From positions 6,341,501 through 6,405,500 of the forward strand of contig JAGTTD010000010.1 in assembly GCA_018398585.1 (NCBI GenBank): a DNA stretch of 64,000 nt, given 5' to 3'. The notes beneath the pieces were generated by a model, which worked only from the letters and a program-made list of their open reading frames with translations, was not told where the DNA came from and did not search any database. This stretch comes from Simmondsia chinensis (Eukaryota; Streptophyta; Magnoliopsida; Caryophyllales; Simmondsiaceae). Shown in pieces: positions 34,344 to 45,551 of this stretch. Position 1 is the stretch's first letter, and every line of letters starts with the position of its first letter. The translations under genes were made by a program, and so were the position numbers.

Positions 34344-34620
34344 GATTGAGAACTTGAGCTCATCAATAGATAAAATCTCTTTTTCATCAATTTTCCCTAT
34401 TATAAGTGTATCAACCAATACTCTCCCTACCACCAAACTCCTTCCACTTCTAGAGTTTTCATCCATCTCCATAATATCTCCAAATCGATCAGCAATTGAA
34501 GTAAGATTGACCTCTGGCATACGATGAATCTCCAACCACGATCTCCTAGATTGACATACTTCCCGCCTTGACCAATTTTCCACCGCATCAAACCATTCCT
34601 TGAACCAAGATTCTTTTTAA

Positions 34621-35515
34621 ATCAGCATTCTTTCAGCCTCTTCCTTCGTCTAGCAATTACTTAAATTAAAATATATTTTGGCATTTTGAATGATAATTGC
34701 CTTTTTTTTCAACTAAACTCATTATTTCAAAATATGAAATTTCATTAATATTTTGAATTTAATATGTTAACTTAAAATTTAATACATTGAAAAGTCATTT
34801 AAAATGCACATAGATATTTAAACTTCTCTTAATATTGGGTTGATCAATTAGAATGCAAAACCAACAAAACACAAAATAATATTAGTGACCTAACCCAATG
34901 TCCTACTCTAAATGGCTTCTACTTTATTTGGCTATAGTTTATACATATTAGACACACACATAAGGCCGAGTATATCTTACCCTCCCAAAATGCTGCCTTA
35001 GCGAGAGCCACTTTAAGGCATTGGGTGGCTGTTGCTGTTATTATAGACTGTAAAAGAATTACAAGCAGTATTTTTAAAATCTATTAATATGAAAAGAATT
35101 TCTAATAAAGATCCGACAAAGCATCTAACGACAAAAAATTAGTACTTAAGACATACTCTACCTGATATAATGTATGAAGAACACCCATATCTAACAAATA
35201 TAGTCAAAGTATAAGTGAATGGAAGAAATGAATTCAAAATAGTTAAAAGTACTACTCAACATTCATATAAAGGAAATACTAAAGACGCAATCTGTAATAC
35301 TGGTGTGTGTTAGGTTTCTTGGCCAACACAAAAGGTCGGTGGGATAAGTATCATTGTGAGAACCGAAGGCTAGAAATTATAAATGCTCATAAATCACTTA
35401 TCATGTCTAAGTACATATGTCATTGAACAAATAAATGCAGTGTCTTCACTATCATTTGCAATTACGAAACATTTTAAAGGTAATCGTAAACGATTTGTAT
35501 AAATTCTTAATAATG
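34621..35515. other. AT-rich spacer with a decayed RTE tail
   Basis: No gene was recognised. At 34970-35042 the words 'cgagtatatcttaccctccc', 'gctgccttagcgagagccac' and 'ttaaggcattgggtggctgttgctg' mark an old RTE/SINE tail. Confidence 0.5.
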
Positions 35516-35516
35516 T

Positions 35517-35712
35517 TAGATACAAAAACAACAAACCTAGTGCCTCAGGAGCTTCCGCATAAGCTTAACTTCCCAGGGTTGGCAACACGAGGACTTCTCA
35601 GGAAGTCACTCATCTGGTACTACTCTCGCCCAAGCATGCTTAACTTCGGATTTCTAATGGAATCCGGTGCTTTAGTGCTTGGTAAATGAACCCTAAGTTA
35701 TAAGACATGAGT
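35517..35712 (-). mobile_element. 5S rRNA-headed SINE, shortened tail
   Basis: On minus it runs 'gggttcatttaccaagcac', 'gcaccggattcc', 'gaagttaagcatgcttgggc', 'gagagtagtaccag' and 'cctgagaagtcctcgtgttg', which is nearly a whole 5S rRNA with its internal Pol III promoter (A box, intermediate element, C box) recognisable. It then jumps to the last part of the RTE tail and ends in (TTG)n at 35519-35526. The words tataaattcttaataatgt at about 35496-35514 and 35712-35730 look like the target duplication, leaving about 20 nt of extra 5' sequence. Confidence 0.8.
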
Positions 35713-36009
35713 TATAAATTCTTAATAATGTCCGATGACATGAATTACAAGACTTTAGATGGTGTAGATATATGTTTTTATCAAAAGGTTTTTACCGGGG
35801 AAGACTGCCATTATTCATACTGTAAAGAAATGTTTTATAGTCGGTCTTTGAAATTATTAGCGAAAAAGGTTAGAAATTGAACTAGTAATACTTATAATGG
35901 TGCAATTCCTTATGATTTACTAACTTTTAGAGAGCTTATAAATTACATTTGTTGTGTTTGGAAATGGCTTGGAGAAATTATGAAGTAGAAAATTATAATA
36001 TGATGAAAT

Positions 36010-36720
36010 TTACAACTGCGACGAAAGAATACAAGGAAAATCACAAGCGAAACAAGAACATAAGATTTTACGTGGTTCAGACCCTACATAAATGGTTCTA
36101 TTCCACGGCTCTTTATCTCTAGATAAATCTATCCATTATTGATGATTATACTACAATTACATACCAAGAATCAACTCATGAAATTCTTGGCTTCTAAATC
36201 AGAAGCCTTACAAAGTGTTACAGGATGTAGTAGATCTTCACATTTGATCTAAGAACATTGCTGAGGGACATGAGTTGCAAGCTAGGCTTTCAAGGAGAGC
36301 ATTGGGGGTTAGAAAGAAAAAGATAAGAGAGGCAAAACAGAAGAGAAGAGAGAACAAAAAAAAATGAAGAACTGTTTGCCAACTCAAGAAAACCTCGCCT
36401 TATATACAAAGGCACCTCCATCCGTGGCTCAAGCCCAGATGCCATCTCAGCCGTCCATCATCACAACATCGGACGGCCTACAATCACCCAAAACAAACAC
36501 AATTTGGCTTGCTCAACAAACGAAACGTGTCTTGTACAAGTTGACAGATTGGAGAAGCGTGGCAAGCAGAAACGAAGCGATGGAGCGGTTATAGGTTTGT
36601 TAATCAGCACAGGGGCATGCAACTGGAATAAACGAGGCCTAAGAAAACCTGAATAAACTCGAGAAAAAGAACACAAAGCAGAAACTCATAAAAACAAGAA
36701 AACAGCAAACATGCACTACA
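36010..36720 (-). repeat. LTR-like block (minus orientation)
   Basis: It contains 'gaaccacgtaaaatc' on minus (near 36067) and a TATA-like 'gtatataagg' on minus near 36400, in the order promoter then 'gaaccacgta' found in plant LTRs. A related block lies at about 43980-44650. Exact ends and duplication are not resolved. It truncates the L1 ORF1 remnant to its right. Confidence 0.45.
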
Positions 36721-36769
36721 CAGCTCTATCAACACTGGGAGAGGGGCTCAGTGTAGGGGAAGGACGGCG

Positions 36770-38616
36770 AATCGTGACAGAGCTAGAGAAACTGGTCCAA
36801 ATAAAGCCCTACCCAAACCATATCCGCATCATCACTATCATATGCCAAACCAAGCTTTTTCCCGAACTCTCACCTACGTTCCGCATCAGAAAGCTTACCA
36901 ACATCAATGGCATAGTCTGTCTTCCTTATCAACATCCCCATTTTTTACTTCTCAGAGCGTTCGGTCAGCTTCTTCGCACTGCTTCCTAGAGACATATCTT
37001 TTATGAATTCTTGCCAGTTCCGCTTCGGTTACTGTTTCATCTTACACTTTTGAGCTCTTCGGTTCTTCTTCGACGACACAAAGCTAGTAGCCTAACGGCT
37101 CAGCGCCCTCTTCCTTCTCTACTTCCCTGTCCCACTACACTCAGCAACATGCGACATCGCTACCAGAGGCGGTTCAAATCTCGGCAGGTACTCGGGTCTA
37201 GAAGACTCAGAATCAATATCTTCTACCTGCTTCCTGGATGTGGTCAACAGGAATAGATATAGAGCCTTGGGTCCTCACTAAGTCGTCATCCGAGCCGACA
37301 TTCCACCGTAGGGCGAGGGGAGTTTGAGAAGCCATAATTGGAAGTTGGGGATTTGACTAGAGAAAGGTAGATAGAGTGGTCGAGCATAGGCATAAAAGAT
37401 CCGAGATCCATCTACCGATCAACTAACCACCAACGTGAATGTTAGACTGGCCCTTTTCACGCTCCACACCTCAATAGGTGTGGCCAAACTTGAATATGGA
37501 TCTAAAGATACCTGACAACCGCCCAAGCCAACCAACGGGGGGTCATGCATGGATGGACCAACTAGAGGGCATGATTTCTGAGTGGAGCCTGCTCTAGTGA
37601 AAATACCATATTGAGGAGGTGAGGCCATCTCCCTGGAGAGCCTGGCAGAAGCAATGAGGGTGATTACCTTCAGCGAACAGTTAGGGATCAATTCGGAGTT
37701 ACCTTCTTTGACAAAAATTATGTGAGTTCCCCCATTGAACTGTACTTGGATCATTTGATGAATCAGTGACGGGGAGTATGTTTCAATTAGAATCCGTCTA
37801 ACATCAACGCACCTCATCACCGATGTTCTGGAGTCAATCCGAATAAACTTGCCCCATATATTGGTAAAATCACTAAAACATTCCTTTGACCAACAATGTA
37901 TTGGCAAACCATGGACTTCAATCCATAATATTCTACGCATTGAACCTAGAATCCGGCCACAGACTTGAACTTACAAAGTAGCACTTGTTTCCGAGGCTCG
38001 AGATAGGACTTCAAGGTTTTGGTCGAGTCACACGTCAAAATGAAAGTGCTTGGGCTTAACCTTCTAGGGACCAAACCTTGAAGGTTATTTACTGTAATGT
38101 ATGTGAGGATAATATCAAGAGTATCCTCCTCGAAAGAGTGAGCGATTATTGACCTGTTTAGCTAATCCTTCACACTCTTGTTAGTATTCGCCACCACAAT
38201 CTTGGGACTGACCTGACGTATAGCATCCCCAATCTGAGCTCTAGATGGAGTACCATCCCTGTCAAGATTATCAGTAGAATCATCGAAACTATGATAAAAA
38301 CCTGATTGAGGTCGGACTCGGTGAGATGTAGGAGAACCCCATCTATCAGATTTAGCCCAATCAACTTTGATCACGAATCCCGCAATCCGTCTTCCAATCA
38401 TATTTGCTTCATATTTGCAATAGCCATAGCCGCTTCACACCTATCACGGAACCTAACAAAGCCATATGAAAGACTTGACCTCACTCTTCTGTTTTGAGGC
38501 ACAAAAGTATCATATATTGACTCTTAGTCACGAAATACTACTTTGAGCCATGAATTTGTGACCCTTTCTGGCAGTCCATCAACAAAGATGGATACGGCGT
38601 CGTTGGACCTCGCCAT
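36770..38616 (-). pseudogene. L1-type LINE ORF1 remnant
   Basis: It starts at ATG 38616 with MARSNDAVSIFVDGLPERV, an RRM-type RNP2 (IFVDGL). After a stop come NRRVRSSLSYGFVRFRDRCE (RNP1 YGFVRF) and DGLRDS. Then 37419-37940 gives a DUF4283-type block (LWIEVHGLPIHCWSKECFSD, WGKFIRIDSRTS). A later piece near 36790-37000 reads KLTERSEK and KLGLAYDSDDADMVWVGL. The RRM plus DUF4283 order is that of plant L1 ORF1. Multiple stops are present and no ORF2 is attached here. Confidence 0.7.
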
Positions 38617-38663
38617 TACAACCACCCAGAAAAAGAGAGAAAGTGACCTTTGGAATAGACCAG

Positions 38664-38979
38664 GGTGGTGGTGGTGGAGGCGCTGGTGGCATGCGGTGGA
38701 AGGCAACGATGGGCGGTAGTGGCAGTGGTGGTGGCTAATAAGTGGTCAAAGAGAGAGTGAGGGTTAGATAGAAGTTTGAAATTTTAAGAGAGAAAAAGTA
38801 TCTGTGGAGTAAATGGGTGGTGGTGGAGGTCGGTGTTGGTGGCGGATGGTGGAGGGCGGAGATGGGCGATGGTGGTGGCCGGAGCAGGTGGTGGTTGTGG
38901 CCAAAAAGAGGTTAGGGGGAGTGGCTGTTAGAGAGAAGTTTAAAATTTTAAGAGAGAGAGAGTGAGTTTTGGAATAAAG
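38664..38979 (-). repeat. two tandem leader units upstream of the L1 ORF1
   Basis: Unit 1 (38664-38814) and unit 2 (38815-38979) share the order GTGGTGGTGGAGG, ATGGGCG, GTGGTGGC, 'agagagaagttt' and 'aattttaagagag', with diverged detail; a third partial unit may lie at 39008-39080. In element orientation they are just 5' of ORF1, the position of the promoter leader. Confidence 0.65.
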
Positions 38980-39091
38980 TGTTGGTGACCCGTTGCCCGG
39001 GCTAATTAAGGGCGGAGGTGGGTGGCGAAGGGCGGCGGGGAAAGCCGGAGCTGCTAAAGATGGTGGTGGCCACCATCTTTCCAGCTCTCTT

Positions 39092-39774
39092 GGCTATGTT
39101 TGGGAGTGGCTTTTTTATAGCTTTTGCTATAGCGTTTAGCGTTTTGACTGGTCAAACAACGAAACATGTGTTTGGTAAAAAAAATTTTGGTAGCGCTTAG
39201 CTGTTCGACCAGTGAAAATGCTAATAGCTTTGTTTGATAACTGTTTTCTTACTTAGCGTTTTCATTAACTTTTAGCGTTTACTATAGTGTTTTGGGGAGC
39301 ATTTGAAAAGCTGTGTGTATTAGCATTTCGTTCCTAAAAGCTAGCTGATTGGGGAAAAAAATTACACTTTTGTATAATTCTAAATATATACACATGTGAT
39401 AAGTCTATATTTTAAATTTTAATTTTATTTTTATAATTTTTTAAAAATATTTAGTGAAAAAATTAGTTGATAAAAGATATTTATTTATCTTTTTATTTTT
39501 TATTTATAAAATATTAATTTTTTCGTCTATAAATAGTTTACAACATAATTTATTTATTTAATAGACGAAATATATATTTTTTTTATTTTATGCAATATAA
39601 ATCACTAATAGCCAACAACTATTCTCCAATAGTCAAACGCTATCAGCTACAACCAACACCCAACTACTATTAACCAACATCCAATAGCTATTAGCTATCA
39701 GTCAACAGCTAACAGCTATCAACCAACAGTCAATAGCTAACAACTGACTTTTAACAACTGACTGAAACATAGCC
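39092..39774. mobile_element. fold-back MITE with GGCTATGTTT ends
   Basis: Left end ggctatgttt and right end aaacatagcc are perfect 10-bp inverted repeats, with 'agctattagct'-type words filling the right arm and 'tagcgttttgac' words the left. The interior is AT-rich without a frame. Direct flanks (ctt / ttt) do not settle the superfamily; PIF/Harbinger or hAT are both possible. Confidence 0.65.
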
Positions 39775-39899
39775 TTTGTAAAGCTTAAACAACACATTTT
39801 GGGGGGCTTTATTTATTATATTCAACATTTTGACCCTTTTAGTTCAATACTTAATCTCAATCTAAGTATTATTTTGACATAGTTAGTATAGATAGAAAC

Positions 39900-40062
39900 C
39901 AATTTACATCAACATTGCCCTGGAGGCAGCCAAGTTTCATGGTTGAGGGGTTGGTAATCATTATTGGGCTGTGGACCTTCTTTTGTCAATTTCTTTCGCT
40001 CTGTTTCATGATCGTAATAAATAGTTTCTCCCTCGGAACTTTTATTGTCCAAAAAAAAAAAA
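39900..40062 (+). repeat. probable L1-type LINE 3' end
   Basis: The words 'ttcgctctgtttcatgatcg', 'taataaatagtttctccctc' and 'ggaacttttattgtcc' followed by a 16-A run resemble a plant L1 3' UTR with its poly(A) tail. No duplication was found. Confidence 0.5.
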
Positions 40063-40235
40063 AAAAGATATTTTTTGTGCTCAATATTAATATGTAGATC
40101 TTAAACCTCCTTCACGAAATGAAAAAAGAAAAAGTGTCAAAACCTTCTATATATATGAAAAGGTATTTTCAAGATAAAAATAGAGTTATTACAAAAAAGA
40201 AAGAGGACAATTTTTGCAAAGAGTATGCTTACTTG

Positions 40236-40266
40236 GTTTTATTTTATTTTTATTTTTTTGATAAAT
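40236..40266 (-). mobile_element. 31-nt L1-type retroposon stub with TSD
   Basis: The insert (T-rich, ending 'tttttttgataaat') reads on minus as 'atttatc' plus an A-rich tail. Flanks gagtatgcttacttg (40221-40235) and gaatatgcttacttg (40267-40281) differ at one base. Confidence 0.65.
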
Positions 40267-40734
40267 GAATATGCTTACTTGTTATAAGTCTAATAAATTA
40301 AGTCATATAATTGCAAAAATTTTATAAAATTAAATCAATGAGTTAAAATTAGAAGATGATATTATAAGAAAAGAAAAAAAAAAACTAAATAATAGTTAGG
40401 TTGGACTTAAAGACCATTGACATTATAAGTTGATAATAATAAATGCTTAGTGAGTCATTTTGCTTAACCGTTTTAATCATGTCAAAAGTAACTCATGAAA
40501 AAGGTAGAAAAATCAAAATTAACTAATAATGGTACCAAGCTTTCCAGGATAATGGATTAAGAAAATAATGATTCAGGTGAAGAATGATTTGAGTTCAAAG
40601 TGAAGAGAAGGATATCCGAATATGTGCACATCAAAGAGTCATGTCATTTAAGCTCAGAACTTAGGAACGAGTATACTGTTTGAGTTGAATAATCTCACTA
40701 TAAACTTGCAATGCTCTCAACTGTCTCTCTCTCT

Positions 40735-41060
40735 AACATTCTCTCTCTCTCTCTGACGTTCTCTGACATTATAAATGTTCGTTGGCACACCCCCACTCCC
40801 CACCTCCCTTTCTCTGTCACTGCCCCCCTCGTCGGCAACCTCGCCAACCCCCACCGGGACACCTCCACTGCCAGCGACGCCACCTAGACAGCGAAGACGC
40901 AACGCCGGTCACCGCGTTGCACCAGCTGTGACTACCACCCCGTCGCACCACACCCACCCATCCACACCACCCGCCCTCGAACCCCACCACCACCATCTAC
41001 ACCACCGCGACCGTACCGACACATCTACCCCCCCGACCTCGAACCCGACCACCACCAAGA
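40735..41060. other. GC-rich, CCACC-repetitive segment before the RTE LINE
   Basis: (CT)n runs (40727-40760) precede about 280 bp of unusually GC-rich 'caccccca', 'ccaccacc' and 'ccgacc' sequence, out of keeping with the AT-rich surroundings. A Pro/Thr/His-rich frame runs through it but shows no domain. It may be the leader of another LINE, like the GTGG-rich leader at 38.7 kb in opposite orientation. Confidence 0.4.
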
Positions 41061-43326
41061 GAAGATTAAGGCGAAACGAGTTTGTTTCAAAGAGTGGGAT
41101 CATAGCAGATATGAGGATAAGCAACATCGGTATCTTCAAGTCAGGAGAGAAGCAAAGCGAGCAGTCAGAAAAGCACAATCAAGACCTTATGAGGATTTCT
41201 ACAAAAGGATGAAGACCAAGGAGGGTGCGAGGAACTTATATAGAATCGCCAAAGCTAGAGAAAGGAAGACTAGGGACTTGGATAGAGTACAATGCATAAG
41301 AGGGGAAGATGGACAAGTTCTCGTGGACAGGCATCTAATTAAGGCTAGGTGGAAAACGTACTTCCACGAGCTGTTCAACGAACAAGGAGGGACAGAGATA
41401 TCCTTAGGTGATCTTCAAACATCTGAGGAGCCTCAAAACCACTGTGACTGTAGGCAAATTAGCCCCGAGGAAGTCAAGGAAGCCCTGAAATTCATGGGAA
41501 GGGGTAAAGCAGTTGGCCCAGATGGCATACCCATAGAAGTATGGAAATGCCTTGGACAGAAGGGCGTCAGTTGGCTGACTAAACTATTTAACCAAATCCT
41601 TCTGGGGGAGAAGATGCCTGAGGAATGAAGGAAGAGCACATTGATTCTGATATATAAGAACAAAGGCGACATTTAGAGTTGCACCAACTATCGGGGTATC
41701 AAAATAATGTGCCACACTCTGAAGTTGTGGGAACGGGTCATAGAGAGGAGATTAAGGCAAAGACAGACATGTCCAAGAACCAATTCGGATTTATGCCTGG
41801 GAGATCAACAATAGAAGCCATCCACATCCTGAGGCGGACGATAGAGCAATACAGGGAGGGACAAAAGGACCTTCATATGGTTTTCATTGATTTAGAGAAG
41901 GTATATGATAGAGTGCCAAGGGAGGCTATTTGGAGATTTTTTGACAGGAAAGGCATCCTCGTGCCATACATCCGAGCCATTAGAGACATGTATGAGGAGG
42001 CACAGACTATGGTGCATATAGTAGATGGGGAGACAGACGCTTTCCCGATAACAGTAGGGGTACACCAAGGGTCTGTTTTGAGCCCCTATCTGTTCATTCT
42101 AGTTATGGATGAGCTCACTAGGCACATCCAGGGATGTGTACCTTGGTGCATGCTTTTTGCACATGACATAGTGTTGGTGGGGGAGTTGCGGGAAGAGGTA
42201 AATGAGAAGCTGGAACTGTGGAGAGGGGTACTAGAGTCGAAGGGTTTAAGACTAAGCAGAGCCAAGACCGAGCACATGGAACTCAAGTTCGATCCCTCTA
42301 CCACGCCTAGCCAGGAAGACGTCAAGATTGGATTTGAGGCCATAGCGAAGAAGGAGAGCTTCAGGTACTTGGGGTCCATGATACAGCACAACGGCGAAGT
42401 GGACGAGGATGTAAATAACCGGATTAAAGCGGAATGGCATAAGTGAAGGATGGCCTCTGCGCTATTTTGTGATAGAAAGTTCCCCTTGAAACTAAAGGGA
42501 AGATACTATAAGACGGTTGTGAGGCCAGCCATGATGCATGGGGCGGAGTGCGGGGCGATGAAACAACAGCATACACAGAAGATGAAGGTGGCAGAAATGC
42601 GAATGCTGAGGTGGATGTGCGGACACATAAGGAAGGATAGGATCAGAAACGATGTCATAAGAGGCAAATTGGGGGTAGCCTCCATTGAAGATAAATTGAG
42701 GGAGCAACATTTAAGGTGGTTCAGACATGTTAGAAGGAGACCGGACAACGCTCTAGTAAGGAGATGCGAACAGCCCCTTACTACACTAGGCAGAAGAGGA
42801 AGAGGCAGGCCAAAGAAGAGTTGGCTGGAGACAATCCAACAAGACCTCACCCACCTAAACCTTCGGGAGGAGATGGCCTTAGATGGGGCCCAATTGAGGG
42901 CTAGCATAAGGGTAAGGGATGCTTTAGTTGGAGTAGGGTAGTCTAGCTTACTAGTGCTAGGCCTTGACATCCTCTTGGTACACGTAAGTTGTGTACTTGC
43001 TCTCATGAGCTGCTACTTGCTACTTGCCTACTTATCTTTATCTCTATCTTTATCTTTATCTTATCTTTTGATTTTTGCCTGATGTGGCTTGCTTTAAGTT
43101 TGTTGTTTTGCTCGCTGCGTGTTTTGCCCTATTCATGATGCTCTCCTGCTGCCAAGTCTCATGCTCTATGCTGCGGACCAGCTCCTCAGGTTGGGGGTCC
43201 TCGAAAACAACCTCTCTTTAGGGTAGCCCCCTGAAAGGGGAAGGCTGTGTATATCTACCCCCCCCCCCCCCCCAAAAGACTCTGCTTATACGGGAGCCTT
43301 TAGAGGCACTGGGCTTGTTGTTGTTG
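41060..43326 (+). mobile_element. RTE-clade LINE, 5'-truncated, with (TTG)n tail
   Basis: It begins near 'aagattaaggcgaaacgagt' within the linker before the RT domain, so the endonuclease is missing. It includes the RT domain and C-terminal region (to 42941), then a 3' UTR with TATCTTTA-type repeats (43025-43070), 'gatgtggcttgctttaag', the conserved tail 'caggttgggggtcctcg', 'gaaggctgtgtatat', a C16 run, 'tacgggagcctttagaggcactggg' and (TTG)n. It is the longest copy of the family in the window and defines the tail used by all the short copies. Confidence 0.9.
41112..42941 (+). pseudogene. RTE reverse transcriptase remnant
   Basis: Pieces: a linker (YEDFYKRMKTKEGARNLYRI, RWKTYFHELFNE), VGPDGIPIEVWK near 41515, a stop after GEKMPEE at 41626, LILIYKNKGDI, then after a frameshift FGFMPGRSTIEAIHILRRTI, HMVFIDLEKVYDRVPR (motif A aspartate present) and GVHQGSVLSPYLFILVMDEL. 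Motif C reads FAHDIVLV where the family has F-A-D-D, losing one catalytic aspartate. A stop at 42444 (AEWHK, then RMASALF) precedes the basic tail WMCGHIRKDRIRND and GRRGRGRPKKSWLETIQQDL. It cannot be active. Confidence 0.9.
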
Positions 43327-43979
43327 AAACTTTCAGTGCTCTCACAAAGATGTTTTCGAATGAGTTTAAAATTTTATTTCAAAATATTTCTTAAACAAAA
43401 CTCAGAACAACCTTCAAGCAAATTTGGTACGGAAATGGTAACCTTTGCTAATTTGCATTACTATAGTCATATGTTAATCAAGGGATTATGAGAAAATCAT
43501 TTAGGGTGACATTTGGGATTGATTAAAAAAATTATGAACTTAAAAAGCTCCTGATCAAGCCTAACAATAAAATTTTAGGCATCATCCGAGGTTACGTATT
43601 GAGTGTCGATATCTAAAAGGCAAATATCAACACACACGATAATTCACAATGTCTGCTTTTTTAAATCCATGCCATATGACAGCTGGTTTTTTTTTCTTTC
43701 TTGAAAAGTTTCCATCTTTTTCAGTTTTATTGGATTTCTTTTAAGGATCACTTTTTAAAAAAAAATAAAAATAAATTAAGATTACTGCACTTAATCTGCT
43801 TATTCTTAGCTCGAAATAAGTTAAGAGAGGTTGTGCAAGCACTCTTCTAAGAGTGCTTCTTCATCGCTTCAATACATTCGTCTGCAAATGTTGGATTCAA
43901 AGTGTACATTACAAAGGTATCAAGTATGTGTTGGTGTTATCTTTGTTAAACCAAATTTACAAACTCGAAAGCCCCACAA
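43327..43979. other. AT-rich intergenic DNA
   Basis: I see nothing beyond ordinary AT-rich sequence here. Confidence 0.35.
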
Positions 43980-44650
43980 ACAATGATACAACACAAGAAC
44001 AAAAGAAAGAACGCTAAAAGAACAAGAACACCGAATTTTTACGTGGTTCAGACCCAAAAAAGTTGGTCCTAGTCCATGGCTCCCTACTATTAGAGATATC
44101 TATCCACTATGCTAGAGATTATTACAATTATAAGCCAAAATTACATACATAGTTACAAATTACATGCAAACCCTAGGCTTCTAAGACAGAAACCTCTAAA
44201 GCAAATCCCAGTCTAACAAGATCTTCTCACCAGAACCTCTGAATCGCCATGGATGTGCAGGAGAAGTGATTAGGATTAGGGTTTATGTGGGAGAGTTACT
44301 GGGAGAGGGAGGAGAAAACATATTGGGTCACGAAGAAGAGGAAACACGTCTTAGAGTAGCGGTCGGATGGAAGACACATGTCACGGGAAGGGCAATGCAA
44401 AGGAAATGGTGCCAGCAAATAGTATAACAGGGTAAGGGCAATATATACAATGGCCCAAATGCCCAAAGTTTCAGAATCAGAACAGAGAAGCCCTTAGTTT
44501 TGCTTTTAATTGCAATATTGTCACCTAATGTATTTGGGTTCCAAACGCTGCGTTTTGCTCTTATTTTAAATCAGCTTATGTGTTTTGCTTGTATGTAAAA
44601 AAACCTAATATTATAGCTAAGCTCATTTGAAGCTTATTTTAGCCCAAAGT
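43980..44650 (-). repeat. LTR-like block
   Basis: It carries 'ttttacgtggttcagaccc' near 44037 and a following layout ('tccatggctccct', 'agagatatctatcca', 'ggcttctaagacagaaacct') that parallels 36060-36210. It is probably a solo LTR of the same family in minus orientation; the ends are unresolved. Confidence 0.45.
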
Positions 44651-45170
44651 TACAATGAGGTACGGTCTAAGATATATAAGAACCAATTAATACAACAGTG
44701 TAAAAAATTGAATCCTAAACCTAAGTTAAAGACGTAAATGTTCTATCCCAAGCCTAAGTGACAAAAGGATAAAATGTAGTACGTTGAATATTAAGCCTAA
44801 GTCACATGAGGATAATTGTATAATTTCAAGTTTAGTGAAATGCTCAACTGGCAAGGAATATTTACTTGAAGAATGAACTAGCTTACAAGATAAAAATAGA
44901 CTATTATAAAATCATGACGTATTCTCTTCTTTCTTTAACTTTAGTACGGGCATTTGTATTTGATTTATAACTTTTATTCTTCATTTTGATTGCCGATTTT
45001 GTACTTTAAACATTCAATTAATTACGAAAGAACCTAATTCACCGCCTTTTAAATTACTTCTTGAGCCTTCAAATTCAAATGAAAACTATGAAATTTTGCG
45101 TGAACTACCACTGGAGTTTATTCCAGAGAAGAAGAATATTTTCAAGTTCATAATTTTCAAAGAACAAATA

Positions 45171-45330
45171 TGATTTCTGGAGAAATTAAAATAATTTAGA
45201 TATGATAGAAAATAGTTGAGACCAAACATTGCAAAAATAACATTTAAATACGATTTCTGGAGAAATTAAAATAACATTAGATATGATAGAAAATATTTGA
45301 GACCAAACATTCCAAAAATAATATTTAAAT
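45171..45330. repeat. two-copy tandem duplication, 80-bp unit
   Basis: Units 45171-45250 and 45251-45330 both start 'gatttctggagaaattaaaa' and differ at only a few positions. Confidence 0.9.
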
Positions 45331-45551
45331 CCAAAATTTAATTAACCAACAGAAAACAAAAAACAAAAGAGACTACCTTATTGACTAAATAAAATAACGC
45401 GAAAACAGACTCCTGCCACTTTATTTCTTGTCTAATATAAGTACCTTTCACAAGATTTAAGTGAAATTTTATTGAATTTCATTAAAAACATCATCTTTTA
45501 TTGTATATATTACAGTGATTATATCACGTCAACATTCTTTGATGAAAATTA

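Larger units (their letters stand above)
26881..34620 (-). mobile_element. L1-like LINE derivative split by a copia element
   Basis: Read on minus, 34620-34344 encodes part of a plant L1 ORF1 (WFDAVENWSRREVCQSRRSW, LEIHRMP, DRFGDIMEMDE), of the DUF4283 type. After the copia insertion the frame resumes at 28337 (..HARKTCWNPKVLILLHEDAV) and continues to WDIPPGFES near 27950. The 3' end '..gtatctaattatc' plus poly(A) lies at 26881-26905. Only about 1.5 kb separates ORF1 from the tail and no reverse transcriptase block is seen, so ORF2 appears largely deleted. An RTE tail is inserted at 27768-27918. Confidence 0.65.

Noticed and set aside
40775..41212. A Pro/Thr/His-rich protein gene
   Set aside because: The open frame follows from low-complexity CCACC sequence and runs straight into the RTE LINE; there is no domain or splice evidence.
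42506..43006. A 166-codon minus-strand frame
   Set aside because: It is antisense to the RTE C-terminal region and is a shadow of that coding constraint.
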